Shown: positions 9,152-16,659 of the stretch, piece after piece | Numbering within the stretch: position 1 is the first letter of the stretch | Layout: every line of letters starts with the position of its first letter | Source: DASRHT01 sp035293765 | Lineage (GTDB): Bacteria > Chloroflexota > Ktedonobacteria > Ktedonobacterales > Ktedonobacteraceae | DNA: 64,000 nt | NCBI GenBank assembly: GCA_035293765.1 | Contig: DATGMF010000047.1 | Coordinates: 28,060-92,059 of the forward strand | Direction: 5' to 3' | The notes under the pieces: model-generated | Database searches by the model: none | Seen by the model: only the letters and a program-made list of their open reading frames with translations | Told to the model about the DNA's origin: nothing | Position numbers and translations under genes: made by a program

Positions 9152-10338
9152 TTCGTACCTCCATAGATCTTTAGCACTTCGTACGTCTCCTCATCGGAGA
9201 TTACTTCAAAGCTGGCATGCTCGTTTATGCTTTCTAAGCTTGTGACGAGGGCCGGTCTCCCTGCGAACTCGATGGAGCGAATGGGCAACGTGCGTATGCG
9301 CTGATGCTGTTGCTGGAATCTGCGTCCTTCGGGCGATACCAGAATCAAGCCCTCCAGCGAGATCCTGCTATAGCTCAAACAATGTGTACAAATGATACTA
9401 ACGAGATGCTCGTTACGATGACCAATCCAGCGCGGCGAATCTTCGTCCAACCATGATATTTTGTCAGATGGTCCGATTTTTACCGGTGTTTGTCGTCCGC
9501 AGGTATCACAGGCAGCAGTACCATCGCGCAACCCTGTACGATAATAGTGATGGCACCAGGCTCCCAGGCGAGCATACGCCGGTTTGAAAGATTTTATGCC
9601 TTTGAGCAATGGGAGTTCATTTTTGCTCAATACTTCATCACCAGAACAGCACTCGGGACATTTAAGGTAAAGTAAACCGTTCTCAGGCCGTTTCTTCCCC
9701 AGTAGATGATGCTTTCCGCAGTAGTTGCACCATAATGAGGTCGTTTCCCATTGCTGGGTAGCGGCGGTCATCGCGTAGGCGGCAATCTCTTGCTGAAGAT
9801 CGCTCGTCAAAACTTTGCGCAGCGCCAGTTTGCCTCTTTGCAGGCGCATGGCAATGGCGCTGGTATTTGTGCCCAATTGCTCGGCAATCGCAGCCAGCGG
9901 CGACTCCTCGATGTACCGCTTGATCATCACATTGCGCGTATCCGTCGGTAGCAACTTCAAGGCGCGTTCAAGCAGTTCGACGAGTTCTTTACGCTCTAAT
10001 TCGATCTCCATGTCAAATTCATCGGCGACAATTTCTTCTAGTGTCGCTCCATCCTGGTTTTCATCATTGCGCGATAATTCGACACTGTGTGCCAGGTCGC
10101 GTCCTCTTTGGCGCAGCCAGCGCAGGCAGACATTGCGCGCGATGCCGGCCATCCATTGCGTTCGCTTCTCGGCATCGCGCAAATTTTGCATGTGTCGCCA
10201 GGCCAGAAATAGCGTCTCCTGAGCTAAATCCTCAGCCGCATCCAGATCCCCGGAAATTCTGGCGCACAGACCAACAAGTTGAGCGCGCTCGTCCTGTGAT
10301 AGAAAATCTCCGGTTACCCCACTCACCTGATATTCCAT
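9148..10338 (-). CDS. ECF-type sigma factor with C-terminal zinc-finger domain
   Basis: Residues 1-90 form sigma region 2 (DLDAAEDLAQETLFLAWRHM, then WMAGIARNVCLRWLR). Residues about 120-180 form region 4 (LPTDTRNVMIKRYIEESPLAAIAEQLGTNTSAIAMRLQRGK). A tail of about 200 residues with four Cys pairs follows (WCNYC, KCPECC, CDTC, ICTHC), separated by aromatic-rich beta-like segments. Ordinary ECF sigma factors end after region 4, so the tail is probably a built-in zinc-binding sensor or autoinhibitor; no separate anti-sigma gene is seen. The downstream MFS gene overlaps by ATGA. The start has AGGAG 6 bases upstream. Confidence 0.85.
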   Translation of the reverse strand: MEYQVSGVTGDFLSQDERAQLVGLCARISGDLDAAEDLAQETLFLAWRHMQNLRDAEKRTQWMAGIARNVCLRWLRQRGRDLAHSVELSRNDENQDGATLEEIVADEFDMEIELERKELVELLERALKLLPTDTRNVMIKRYIEESPLAAIAEQLGTNTSAIAMRLQRGKLALRKVLTSDLQQEIAAYAMTAATQQWETTSLWCNYCGKHHLLGKKRPENGLLYLKCPECCSGDEVLSKNELPLLKGIKSFKPAYARLGAWCHHYYRTGLRDGTAACDTCGRQTPVKIGPSDKISWLDEDSPRWIGHRNEHLVSIICTHCLSYSRISLEGLILVSPEGRRFQQQHQRIRTLPIRSIEFAGRPALVTSLESINEHASFEVISDEETYEVLKIYGGTK

Positions 10339-10629
10339 ACGGTTCTCCTCGTGCTCCCTTTGTAAGGATATCTGAAATCAAGTCGCTTTTGGAAGGCAGA
10401 ATATAACGCAAAAATATTGAGACCTCAGCGTGGTTGGAGAAAAATTGCTCTTAAATAAAACTTCCGTACACTCCTTCACAAAATGCGCACCATTCTATGC
10501 AAAATTGGCTTGCTCTGGTATAGAGGTATGAATACACTTTCCATAATATATGATGTTAGACGCTGCTGAAAGGATGATGTATTCGCGTATCTGTATGACG
10601 AACCATACCCCTATTACGAGGGAGATGCA

Positions 10630-11070
10630 ATGACAGTCGAGATTGTTATCCGCCATGCGCGCGAGGATGAAAAATTACTTATGGAGTTCGTCAGTCATCT
10701 GAAGCCGCTTGAACGTACGGGACGTATTGCAATATTTCATGAAGGAAAAATTCAAAGCGGCGACTTTTCCAGTCATGTCATACAGATGCATATGCAACGA
10801 GCGCATATTATCTTGCCGCTCATGAGCCGTCATTTCGTGGCTTCAGATGCCTACGTCGAGATTGGGCAGGCATTGTTACAAACACAGCAGGCATCGACGC
10901 GTATTATTCCCATCATCTTGCGCGCTGTCGATTGGCAAACAGGAGCGTTTGGCGATGTCAAGGCGCTTCCTGAAAACAATGTTCCGGTGAAAAGCTGGTC
11001 TGACCGGGATTATGCCTGGACCGGTATCGTTCAATACCTTCGCGCGGTTGTAGCGGAGTTTTCTCAGTGA
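10630..11070 (+). CDS. Stand-alone TIR-domain protein
   Basis: All 146 residues match a bacterial TIR_2-like domain. Box 1 is degenerate (VEIVIRHAREDEKLL instead of FISYS). It is followed by IAIFHEGKIQSGDF, the AHIILPLMSRHFVAS strand-helix pair, IIPIILRAVDW, and the C-terminal NNVPVKSWSDRDYAW. Glu77 in YVEIGQAL sits where the catalytic glutamate of NAD-cleaving TIR domains lies. Such proteins can act as NADase effectors in defence or signalling, usually with a partner. Here no effector or sensor partner is adjacent, although NB-ARC regulators occur 6 and 20 kb away. GAGGGAG lies 5 bases before the ATG. Confidence 0.8.
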   Translation: MTVEIVIRHAREDEKLLMEFVSHLKPLERTGRIAIFHEGKIQSGDFSSHVIQMHMQRAHIILPLMSRHFVASDAYVEIGQALLQTQQASTRIIPIILRAVDWQTGAFGDVKALPENNVPVKSWSDRDYAWTGIVQYLRAVVAEFSQ

Positions 11071-11075
11071 TTGCC

Positions 11076-11109
11076 CCTGCCATCGATCAGCCTATCTTTT
11101 GGTGGCAGG
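11076..11109 (+). terminator. Weak hairpin after the TIR gene
   Basis: CCTGCCA pairs with TGGCAGG 20 bases later, starting 5 bases after the TIR stop codon and followed by an A/T-rich stretch. The long loop and lack of a T run make it a weak candidate. Confidence 0.35.
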
Positions 11110-11195
11110 TATTATATCTTATCTGATATTGATTTTTATTAGAGTTATCATAGTTTATTATGGCGTCTCTAGATTATGCATGCATAAAAAGATTA

Positions 11196-11224
11196 TTGAC
11201 ATCAGAAAATGTATATGATAGATT
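11196..11224 (+). promoter_or_regulatory. Promoter TTGACA-N17-TAGATT of the radical SAM operon
   Basis: A perfect -35 (11196-11201) is followed at 17 bases by TAGATT (11219-11224) in strongly A/T-rich DNA. Transcription from about 11231 would give a leader of roughly 118 bases before the first radical SAM gene. Confidence 0.55.
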
Positions 11225-11262
11225 ATATGAGTATATCAACTGTACTGTATAGTATTAGAAGC

Positions 11263-11291
11263 AAGCAACAGCCCTCCGCTGGGCATTGCTT
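11263..11291 (+). promoter_or_regulatory. Stem-loop in the leader of the radical SAM operon
   Basis: AAGCAA and GCCC pair with GGGC and TTGCTT around a 6-base loop, with a small internal bulge (2 and 1 bases). It lies between the promoter and the ribosome-binding site. No known riboswitch consensus was recognised. Confidence 0.4.
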
Positions 11292-11348
11292 TGCGTATCT
11301 CACGTAGCTCCCCATCGGCCTCGTTCCTAATGGTCAAAGGAGTGTTTG

Positions 11349-12506
11349 ATGACTACACTATCTCATCACGATGCGGCCCTTCTCAAACTTCATCTTTTAT
11401 CTGAAGGCGTTACCTTCGATAGAGCATTTCTAGGACAATTCGCTCGTGACGATGAGTGGATGGAGAAGCGTCGGGTGTACAATGATAGCGATGAGCGCCA
11501 GTTAGATCGTGCTTTACGGATACCACAGGAATTGTACCTCAACGACATTATTGTGGCAGTCAATTACAAACGTACCTCTCCGTGGCAGCTTGTCTATCGT
11601 GATCATGCCTACCGACTGCTAGGGCGGGATGGCACCGATATAGAAGTAACTTTTCCTGTCCGCCCGCGCTTTTTAGAGCATGTGACCGCCGATGGAATTC
11701 ATTGTGACCAGGTAGCCAATCTTTATGGCGGGTCTGCTCTGGCCTTTTTTACGCCTGGCACATGCTATTATTTTGATGATGGGCAGGAATGCAAGTTTTG
11801 CTCGTTGAAGCCAAATCGGGGCGGGCAGCAATTCTTTCTTCCTACTCTCAGCCCTGCTCTTGCCTGCGCAGTGCTAGAGATCGCTCTGCAAACAGATACC
11901 CATCTGTTGAAACAGATTATGCTGGTGGGAGGCAATATCCCTGATTACGACCAGGGATTCCAGAACTATCTAGATATTGCTGCCGCACTGGATCAACAAC
12001 AGACATTCCTCCCTGTTGCGCAACGGCTAGAGATACACATTGCAACCATGCCGCCCCGTGACTTTGGGCTCTTTGCTTTTTTACATCCGCTCAACGCGCG
12101 CGTCTCTATGAATATAGAGGTGTTTGATGAGCGGTGCTTCGAGATTATTTGTCCTGGCAAGACGCACCTGTATGGGCGAAAACAATTATTACAGGCGCTA
12201 AATTACGCTGCTCAACGTCTGAGCGGGCGAGTGCATTCTGTGTTGATTGCTGGGCTTGAACCGATAGAATCGGCAATTGCCGGGATCAACTATCTTGCCA
12301 GCATTGGAGTGACGCCTATTGTGAACGTTTTTCACAATGATCGAGGAAGCCATTATGAGCAGTACCCCCGCCCATCCTTTGAGCACCTGTTAGAGGTCGC
12401 TCAGGCGCTGCAAAGGGTGTATAAAGAATACCGCCTGACACCATATTGGAAGGGCTGTGGTCGTAATGCACTGGATTTTGAAGCGCAGCAGGGATGGTTC
12501 GAGTAG
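11349..12506 (+). CDS. Radical SAM protein, BioB-like, with CX8CX2C cluster motif
   Basis: The 385-residue protein places three cysteines at 139, 148 and 151 (TCYYFDDGQECKFCSL). This is a radical SAM [4Fe-4S] motif with an enlarged first spacing. Downstream, IMLVGGN, SMNIEVFD, PGKTHLYGR and VLIAGLEP follow the order of strands in biotin-synthase-like barrels. An N-terminal domain of about 110 residues precedes the cluster. It probably makes a 5'-deoxyadenosyl radical to modify a small molecule. An in-frame TTG lies one codon earlier, but AAAGGAG is best spaced for the ATG. It is the first gene of a four-gene operon. I could not name the exact family. Confidence 0.85.
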   Translation: MTTLSHHDAALLKLHLLSEGVTFDRAFLGQFARDDEWMEKRRVYNDSDERQLDRALRIPQELYLNDIIVAVNYKRTSPWQLVYRDHAYRLLGRDGTDIEVTFPVRPRFLEHVTADGIHCDQVANLYGGSALAFFTPGTCYYFDDGQECKFCSLKPNRGGQQFFLPTLSPALACAVLEIALQTDTHLLKQIMLVGGNIPDYDQGFQNYLDIAAALDQQQTFLPVAQRLEIHIATMPPRDFGLFAFLHPLNARVSMNIEVFDERCFEIICPGKTHLYGRKQLLQALNYAAQRLSGRVHSVLIAGLEPIESAIAGINYLASIGVTPIVNVFHNDRGSHYEQYPRPSFEHLLEVAQALQRVYKEYRLTPYWKGCGRNALDFEAQQGWFE

Positions 12507-12524
12507 TCTAAGAAAGAAAGACAT

Positions 12525-14750
12525 ATGCCATCTGATCGCATTTTAAGGCTCATTCGCTCTATCTGGCTGCCGTCGCTTGAGGTGCTGAAAAGAGCCTGGG
12601 AAACACCTGAAGTCATGGCCTGCGCAATCGAGGGATTGTTGCACTCTTCTGTCTACTGGACGGAAGGGCTCATCCAGCAGGTACAGGTTGCGGGTGCATC
12701 CAACCAGCAAGTTCTCTGTCTACAGGGAAGTGATCTGTTGTTGCTCTGTCATGTGCAACAAGGGGCGAGTTCGACCTCACATCCATTTATACGCGAACTG
12801 GTAGAGGAGTTTTCTGTCAATTTTGAGGAGCATAAGCTCGATCCTGATGGAGTATGTTTGATTGCTCTCCTCTCCGAGCGCCTCAAAGCGAGATTGAAGC
12901 TGCCCTCTGTGTTGCTAGTGAGTCTTTTTCACCCGGATATGTACCCGACGGCGCGGCTGACCCTCGGCATCTCTTATCTTGCCTCCTACCTGCGTCAGCG
13001 CCACCTCGCCTCAGTGAAGTTGATGGATTGCCAGTTCGATGTCGAAGTCGTTGATGTGATGGAACAGATCTATCGATCTCAACCTGACATCCTGGGGGTT
13101 TCGGTCAATTTCGGCCAGTTTGATCTGATGGAGCAGTTGTTAGATGCGCTCTACGATTCTACGAAAATGAGCGAGCCGCCACTGGTGATCCTGGGTAATA
13201 TCCTCCCAGCTATGTGCTTTCAGGAAATCCTCAAGGTGTATCCGCAGGTAGTCATTTGTCGCAGGGAAGGGGAACTGGCGCTAGCGGAACTCGTCAGATG
13301 GGGGCGAGATCGCTCGCGCTGGAACCAGGTACCGGGCATTTACTATTGCAGCGACCAGGGGCGTCTGATTAGCACCCCTCCGCGTTACCTGCCGTTGGAA
13401 AATCTGCCCCCGCCAGCTCTTGATACTGTACCGGAGCTTTTCGCTCACGATGGCGTTATCACGGCTGAGTTTAGCAGGGGCTGCCAGTATAATCAGTGCA
13501 GCTTTTGCCCGCGCTCCCATAAAAGCAGCATCTGGAGAACCGTGCCCATTGCATCGATGCTTGAGCACTGGGAGGTCTTCGCGCAGGTCTTCCAACACTT
13601 CAATCGCATGCCTCACGTTTTTTTAGCCGATGAGGATTTTGTCGGCAGGGAGAATGCGGATGCAACCGTTCGGCGTATAACAGACTTCCTGGATGAGGCG
13701 CAAGCGCGCAATCTGCGCATGACGTTCGATGCCTCTTGCCGCGCTGATCAGATTTTTCGCCAGGATCGTGATACACGGTGGCACCTGGAGCGCGGCAGGC
13801 TTTTTCAACGCTGTCTGCAGGGCGGTCTGGCGCGCCTCTTCCTGGGAATCGAGTCGGGCGCTTCTGCGCAGCTTCTGCGTTATAATAAGGGTAGTACGGT
13901 GGAGGAAATGGTGTCGGCTATTCGTTATTTAAGCCTCTTAGGCGTGCGCTTGCGTTTTGGCTTCATCTTCTTTGACCCGTTGATGTCAGTACAAGATGTC
14001 ATCGAGAATATCGACTTTTTGGGAAGAACCGATATCATTCTTCCAGCTCTTCCCGGTGCGTCTATAGAGGAGATCTACGCGCTCGTATCATCCAATCATC
14101 AGCAGGAAATACACCAGATGAGCGGACCAGCCGTCTACGAGGACGTATCCTACATGGTGTCTCCGCTTGAGGTGCTGGTAAAGAGCCGCTATCATTTCGA
14201 TTTGCAGCAGCAGGCTCCGCACATGATGAGCAAGCAAATTGATGTATCCTTTGCTCGCTATTCCACCTCGTACGTCGTACCGGAGATAGGTATTATTTGC
14301 AAAGCCTGCCAGTATTGGGTGAACTACTGTTTTCCTATAGTCTATGCGCTCAAAGGGCTACAGAAGGTCTCGCATGGCGAAGAGAAGGCGCTGTTGCACC
14401 GGGCAATCACTGCCCATCGCTACCTGGGATACATGCTCATTCGGGGGCTGGCCGAGATTTTTTCGCTGGTTGATGGCGCTACTGCGTGGCGTTGGGAAAG
14501 CAATCATCGCAGTATCAGCGGAAGCAAAAGCATGTACGCAATGGCGCGTCAGCGAGTACAGGCAGGATATGTCGATGAAGCGATCAGCAGCGTATTGCAG
14601 TGGTACGAGGCGCAAGTGCAGCATGTCATGGCCGAGGTCAACACCCACCTTGCTGTATTGTCCGCTTCAAAGCGAGAAGTCTGGCGCACAGCTTATGCCG
14701 CCTGGATTGCCAGCTCACTCTCTGAAGCAAGCGCGCAGAGAACAAGCTAA
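12525..14750 (+). CDS. B12-binding-domain radical SAM protein
   Basis: The 741-residue protein has an N-terminal region of about 120 residues. A B12-binding-like Rossmann domain follows (about 125-265: SVLLVSLFHPDMYPTARL, then PDILGVSVNF and PLVILGN), without a DxHxxG lower-ligand motif. Then comes a radical SAM barrel with Cys320, Cys325 and Cys328 (SRGCQYNQCSFCPR, CX4CX2C) and LFLGIESGAS. About 200 C-terminal residues have no recognised fold. Related enzymes carry out cobalamin-dependent methylations or rearrangements. It lies 18 bases after the first radical SAM gene and 14 before the PfkB-like gene. The start has only a weak AAGAAAG ribosome site. Confidence 0.85.
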   Translation: MPSDRILRLIRSIWLPSLEVLKRAWETPEVMACAIEGLLHSSVYWTEGLIQQVQVAGASNQQVLCLQGSDLLLLCHVQQGASSTSHPFIRELVEEFSVNFEEHKLDPDGVCLIALLSERLKARLKLPSVLLVSLFHPDMYPTARLTLGISYLASYLRQRHLASVKLMDCQFDVEVVDVMEQIYRSQPDILGVSVNFGQFDLMEQLLDALYDSTKMSEPPLVILGNILPAMCFQEILKVYPQVVICRREGELALAELVRWGRDRSRWNQVPGIYYCSDQGRLISTPPRYLPLENLPPPALDTVPELFAHDGVITAEFSRGCQYNQCSFCPRSHKSSIWRTVPIASMLEHWEVFAQVFQHFNRMPHVFLADEDFVGRENADATVRRITDFLDEAQARNLRMTFDASCRADQIFRQDRDTRWHLERGRLFQRCLQGGLARLFLGIESGASAQLLRYNKGSTVEEMVSAIRYLSLLGVRLRFGFIFFDPLMSVQDVIENIDFLGRTDIILPALPGASIEEIYALVSSNHQQEIHQMSGPAVYEDVSYMVSPLEVLVKSRYHFDLQQQAPHMMSKQIDVSFARYSTSYVVPEIGIICKACQYWVNYCFPIVYALKGLQKVSHGEEKALLHRAITAHRYLGYMLIRGLAEIFSLVDGATAWRWESNHRSISGSKSMYAMARQRVQAGYVDEAISSVLQWYEAQVQHVMAEVNTHLAVLSASKREVWRTAYAAWIASSLSEASAQRTS

Positions 14751-14764
14751 AGGAAGCAACACAA

Positions 14765-15622
14765 ATGCTTGATCTGTATGCAGTTGGTGACCTTAGCTGG
14801 TTTGTTTGCTTGCCGGTACCTCATATGCCACTTCCTGACGAGGTGCTATTTGTGCAAGGAAGTCAACGCTTGCTCGGCAACGATGCCGCCATTGTCGCCT
14901 TCTTTACAGCTCGCCAGGGGCTGTGTTCTTGCCTGCTTGCGACCAATGCGATCTCCAGGCATGATGGCCTGCCGCTGCTTGATCTACTTCAACAGGAGGG
15001 CGTCGATGTTTCTCAGGTGAATACGGAAGCGAGCACAACTCCGGTCACCTATTTTCTGTCGCGTATTGATTCGGATGAGCGCTCTGGACTGGTTGAGGCA
15101 TATCCCTTTCGCTATGCGGCGATAGAGCATCTTCCTGCCTCTCGTTTTGTCTATGCCGATGTGTACGAAGAGCATATTGACCAACGGCTTGCCCTGATAG
15201 AAAAATTATCAAGCTCAAATGCCTGCTGCTTGATAAATCTAAGCGCCTCCCATCTCATAGAAAAAGGGCGGTTACTGGCAAACATTCCATCCATCGATAC
15301 GCTCCTTATGAGAGGAAGCGGGAGCATTGCAGATGCATGTATACTTGGTCGCTATATGCTCCAGATTTGTCACGCGCAGTTCGCTCTGATCACCTTAGGC
15401 GAGATGGGAGCAGTCCTGGTCGAGCAGCATGATGTGTATGTTGTTCCAGCCGAGACGATTAAGCCATTGAGAACAATTGGAGCTGGCGCGAGCTTCGCAG
15501 CAGGCTTTATTTGCGCTCTGGCGCGGGGAGCAACACATCGGGAAGCGGTAGTCTACGCCAGCAAGCTCGCGGCGACGTTTTGTACACTTGAGCACAATCC
15601 TCTTGAGGTTCTTAAAAAATGA
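14765..15622 (+). CDS. PfkB-family protein lacking the catalytic aspartate
   Basis: The 285-residue product follows the ribokinase/PfkB fold: an N-terminal AVGDLSW strand, ALITLGEMGAVLV before the ATP site, and the C-terminal signature read as TIGAGASFAAGF (237-248). In active kinases this signature is GAGDxF. Here Ala242 replaces the catalytic base Asp, and the usual N-terminal GG substrate motif is also changed. The protein may therefore be a non-catalytic or altered nucleoside/sugar-binding member. Its stop overlaps the start of the Nudix gene (ATGA), and it follows the B12-radical SAM gene by 14 bases, so it belongs to the same pathway or its control. Confidence 0.75.
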   Translation: MLDLYAVGDLSWFVCLPVPHMPLPDEVLFVQGSQRLLGNDAAIVAFFTARQGLCSCLLATNAISRHDGLPLLDLLQQEGVDVSQVNTEASTTPVTYFLSRIDSDERSGLVEAYPFRYAAIEHLPASRFVYADVYEEHIDQRLALIEKLSSSNACCLINLSASHLIEKGRLLANIPSIDTLLMRGSGSIADACILGRYMLQICHAQFALITLGEMGAVLVEQHDVYVVPAETIKPLRTIGAGASFAAGFICALARGATHREAVVYASKLAATFCTLEHNPLEVLKK

Positions 15623-16095
15623 GTGAAATACATCCACTGCCGTTAACACGTTCGGAAGAAGCGGGCAACAAGCCGGTGCGCCTGGTCAGGGCTGCTGTGC
15701 GGATTGCTCTTATTACCCACCACCCTGATGGGGACAGATGCCTTTTCGTTCGGCATCATATCAAAGGTCTTGAGCTACCAGGCGGGGCCATCGAAGCAGG
15801 CGAAATGCCGCGGCAGGCCGCTTTACGCGAACTAGCTGAGGAAGCAGGTGTACAACTTCCGCCTGATCACCCTCTGAAGCTTGCCGCCTTCATTCCGGTC
15901 GTGGATCATCGTGGCGGTAACTGGCTGGATGTTTTTTATATCACTGTAGTAACGCCCGAACAATTGATGGTGCAACAGGAAGCAGAATTCCCAATCTGCT
16001 GGCTCACTGCCGAGGAAATCCAGAGCAAAGTCGATCCGCAGCTCGGCAGCTATCAGGCGGCCCTGATGGCGCTGGATGGCATCTTGTGTCAGTAG
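15619..16095 (+). CDS. Nudix hydrolase
   Basis: The 158-residue protein contains a complete Nudix box from residue 54 on (GGAIEAGEMPRQAALREL then AEEAGV), matching GX5EX7REUXEEXGU. The flanking strand FVRHHIKGLELP and the later VVDHRGGNWLDVFYIT fit the fold. Nudix enzymes cleave nucleoside diphosphates linked to another moiety, using Mg. In this operon it may hydrolyse a nucleotide-activated intermediate or remove a damaged one. The ATGA overlap with the PfkB-like gene means translational coupling. It is the last gene of the operon. Confidence 0.9.
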   Translation: MSEIHPLPLTRSEEAGNKPVRLVRAAVRIALITHHPDGDRCLFVRHHIKGLELPGGAIEAGEMPRQAALRELAEEAGVQLPPDHPLKLAAFIPVVDHRGGNWLDVFYITVVTPEQLMVQQEAEFPICWLTAEEIQSKVDPQLGSYQAALMALDGILCQ

Positions 16096-16110
16096 AGAAT
16101 ACATGTGTTA

Positions 16111-16238
16111 GCACTTTTGCTTCTTAAATCTAAGAAGGAGAAAGTTTGCAGCCTTTTCCAAGACATTGTAAAGCTTCTCGCTTCCTTTTCTACAGTTCGA
16201 TCCAGTATTATTTCTCCTGAAGGCTAGAGCAAAAGTGC
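16111..16238. other. Region bounded by 11-bp inverted repeats
   Basis: GCACTTTTGCT at 16111-16121 recurs as its perfect complement at 16228-16238, 106 bases apart, in the gene-free stretch after the Nudix gene. No protein frame fills it. It could be a structured 3' end, a small RNA or chance. Confidence 0.3.
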
Positions 16239-16302
16239 GCTGGTCTATTTCGAAGAGGTCAAGATGAAGAAGGCCCATAGATGAATAAGGAGGAATACAG
16301 AA

Positions 16303-16422
16303 GTGGACCCATTGACACTTACCATGATCATTGCTTTTTTAAGTGGCATCATTCTGGGATTGATCCTGGGAGTGAAGATGTCACACTCTGGTCGGCGAGG
16401 CGAAAGAATGTATCGTATGTAG
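16303..16422 (+). CDS. Small single-pass membrane protein, 39 residues
   Basis: A GTG-started frame encodes 39 residues with one clear membrane segment (residues 4-24: LTLTMIIAFLSGIILGLILG) followed by a basic tail (KMSHSGRRGERMYRM). AAGGAGG lies 9 bases before the GTG, the best ribosome-binding site in this stretch, which argues for a real small gene rather than noise. The overlapping 102-residue frame starting at 16281 looks artificial. The topology suggests an N-out, C-in or reverse anchor peptide. The role is unknown, possibly a small regulator or toxin-like peptide. An extended hairpin follows it, then an NB-ARC regulator gene on the same strand. Confidence 0.6.
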   Translation: MDPLTLTMIIAFLSGIILGLILGVKMSHSGRRGERMYRM

Positions 16423-16434
16423 ATGAGGTAGCCT

Positions 16435-16496
16435 CTTGTTGGAGCCGTTGTCGCTGGAGGTGGCTGTGGAGCGAAGGCGATAACGCTTCCAACAAG
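16435..16496 (+). other. Long near-perfect RNA stem-loop
   Basis: Two 20-base arms (16435-16454 and 16477-16496) pair with 17 Watson-Crick pairs, two G-U pairs and one mismatch around a 22-base loop. It lies 13 bases after the small membrane protein and 163 bases before the NB-ARC gene. No T run follows, so it is not a standard intrinsic terminator. It may stabilise or attenuate a transcript. Confidence 0.6.
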
Positions 16497-16659
16497 GCGT
16501 TGTTCGAGCTTGTTTCTCTAGATACCAGAGATTCCAAAAAATTCGCACCTTTTTCCAAATCTTCCAGACTGCTTCACTGGCGCATTTGAGATGGAAGACT
16601 GTAGTATAGAGAGAAATGACCTTCTATTCCTTATCAAAAGGCACATTAAGGAGAATGGT

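Noticed and set aside
11263..11291. Leader stem-loop as a known riboswitch (for example cobalamin)
   Set aside because: The leader is too short and shows no B12-box or other recognised consensus.
16281..16589. 102-residue frame upstream of the NB-ARC gene
   Set aside because: Its start lies on the ribosome-binding site of the 39-residue membrane protein, it runs through the stem-loop, and its composition is not protein-like.
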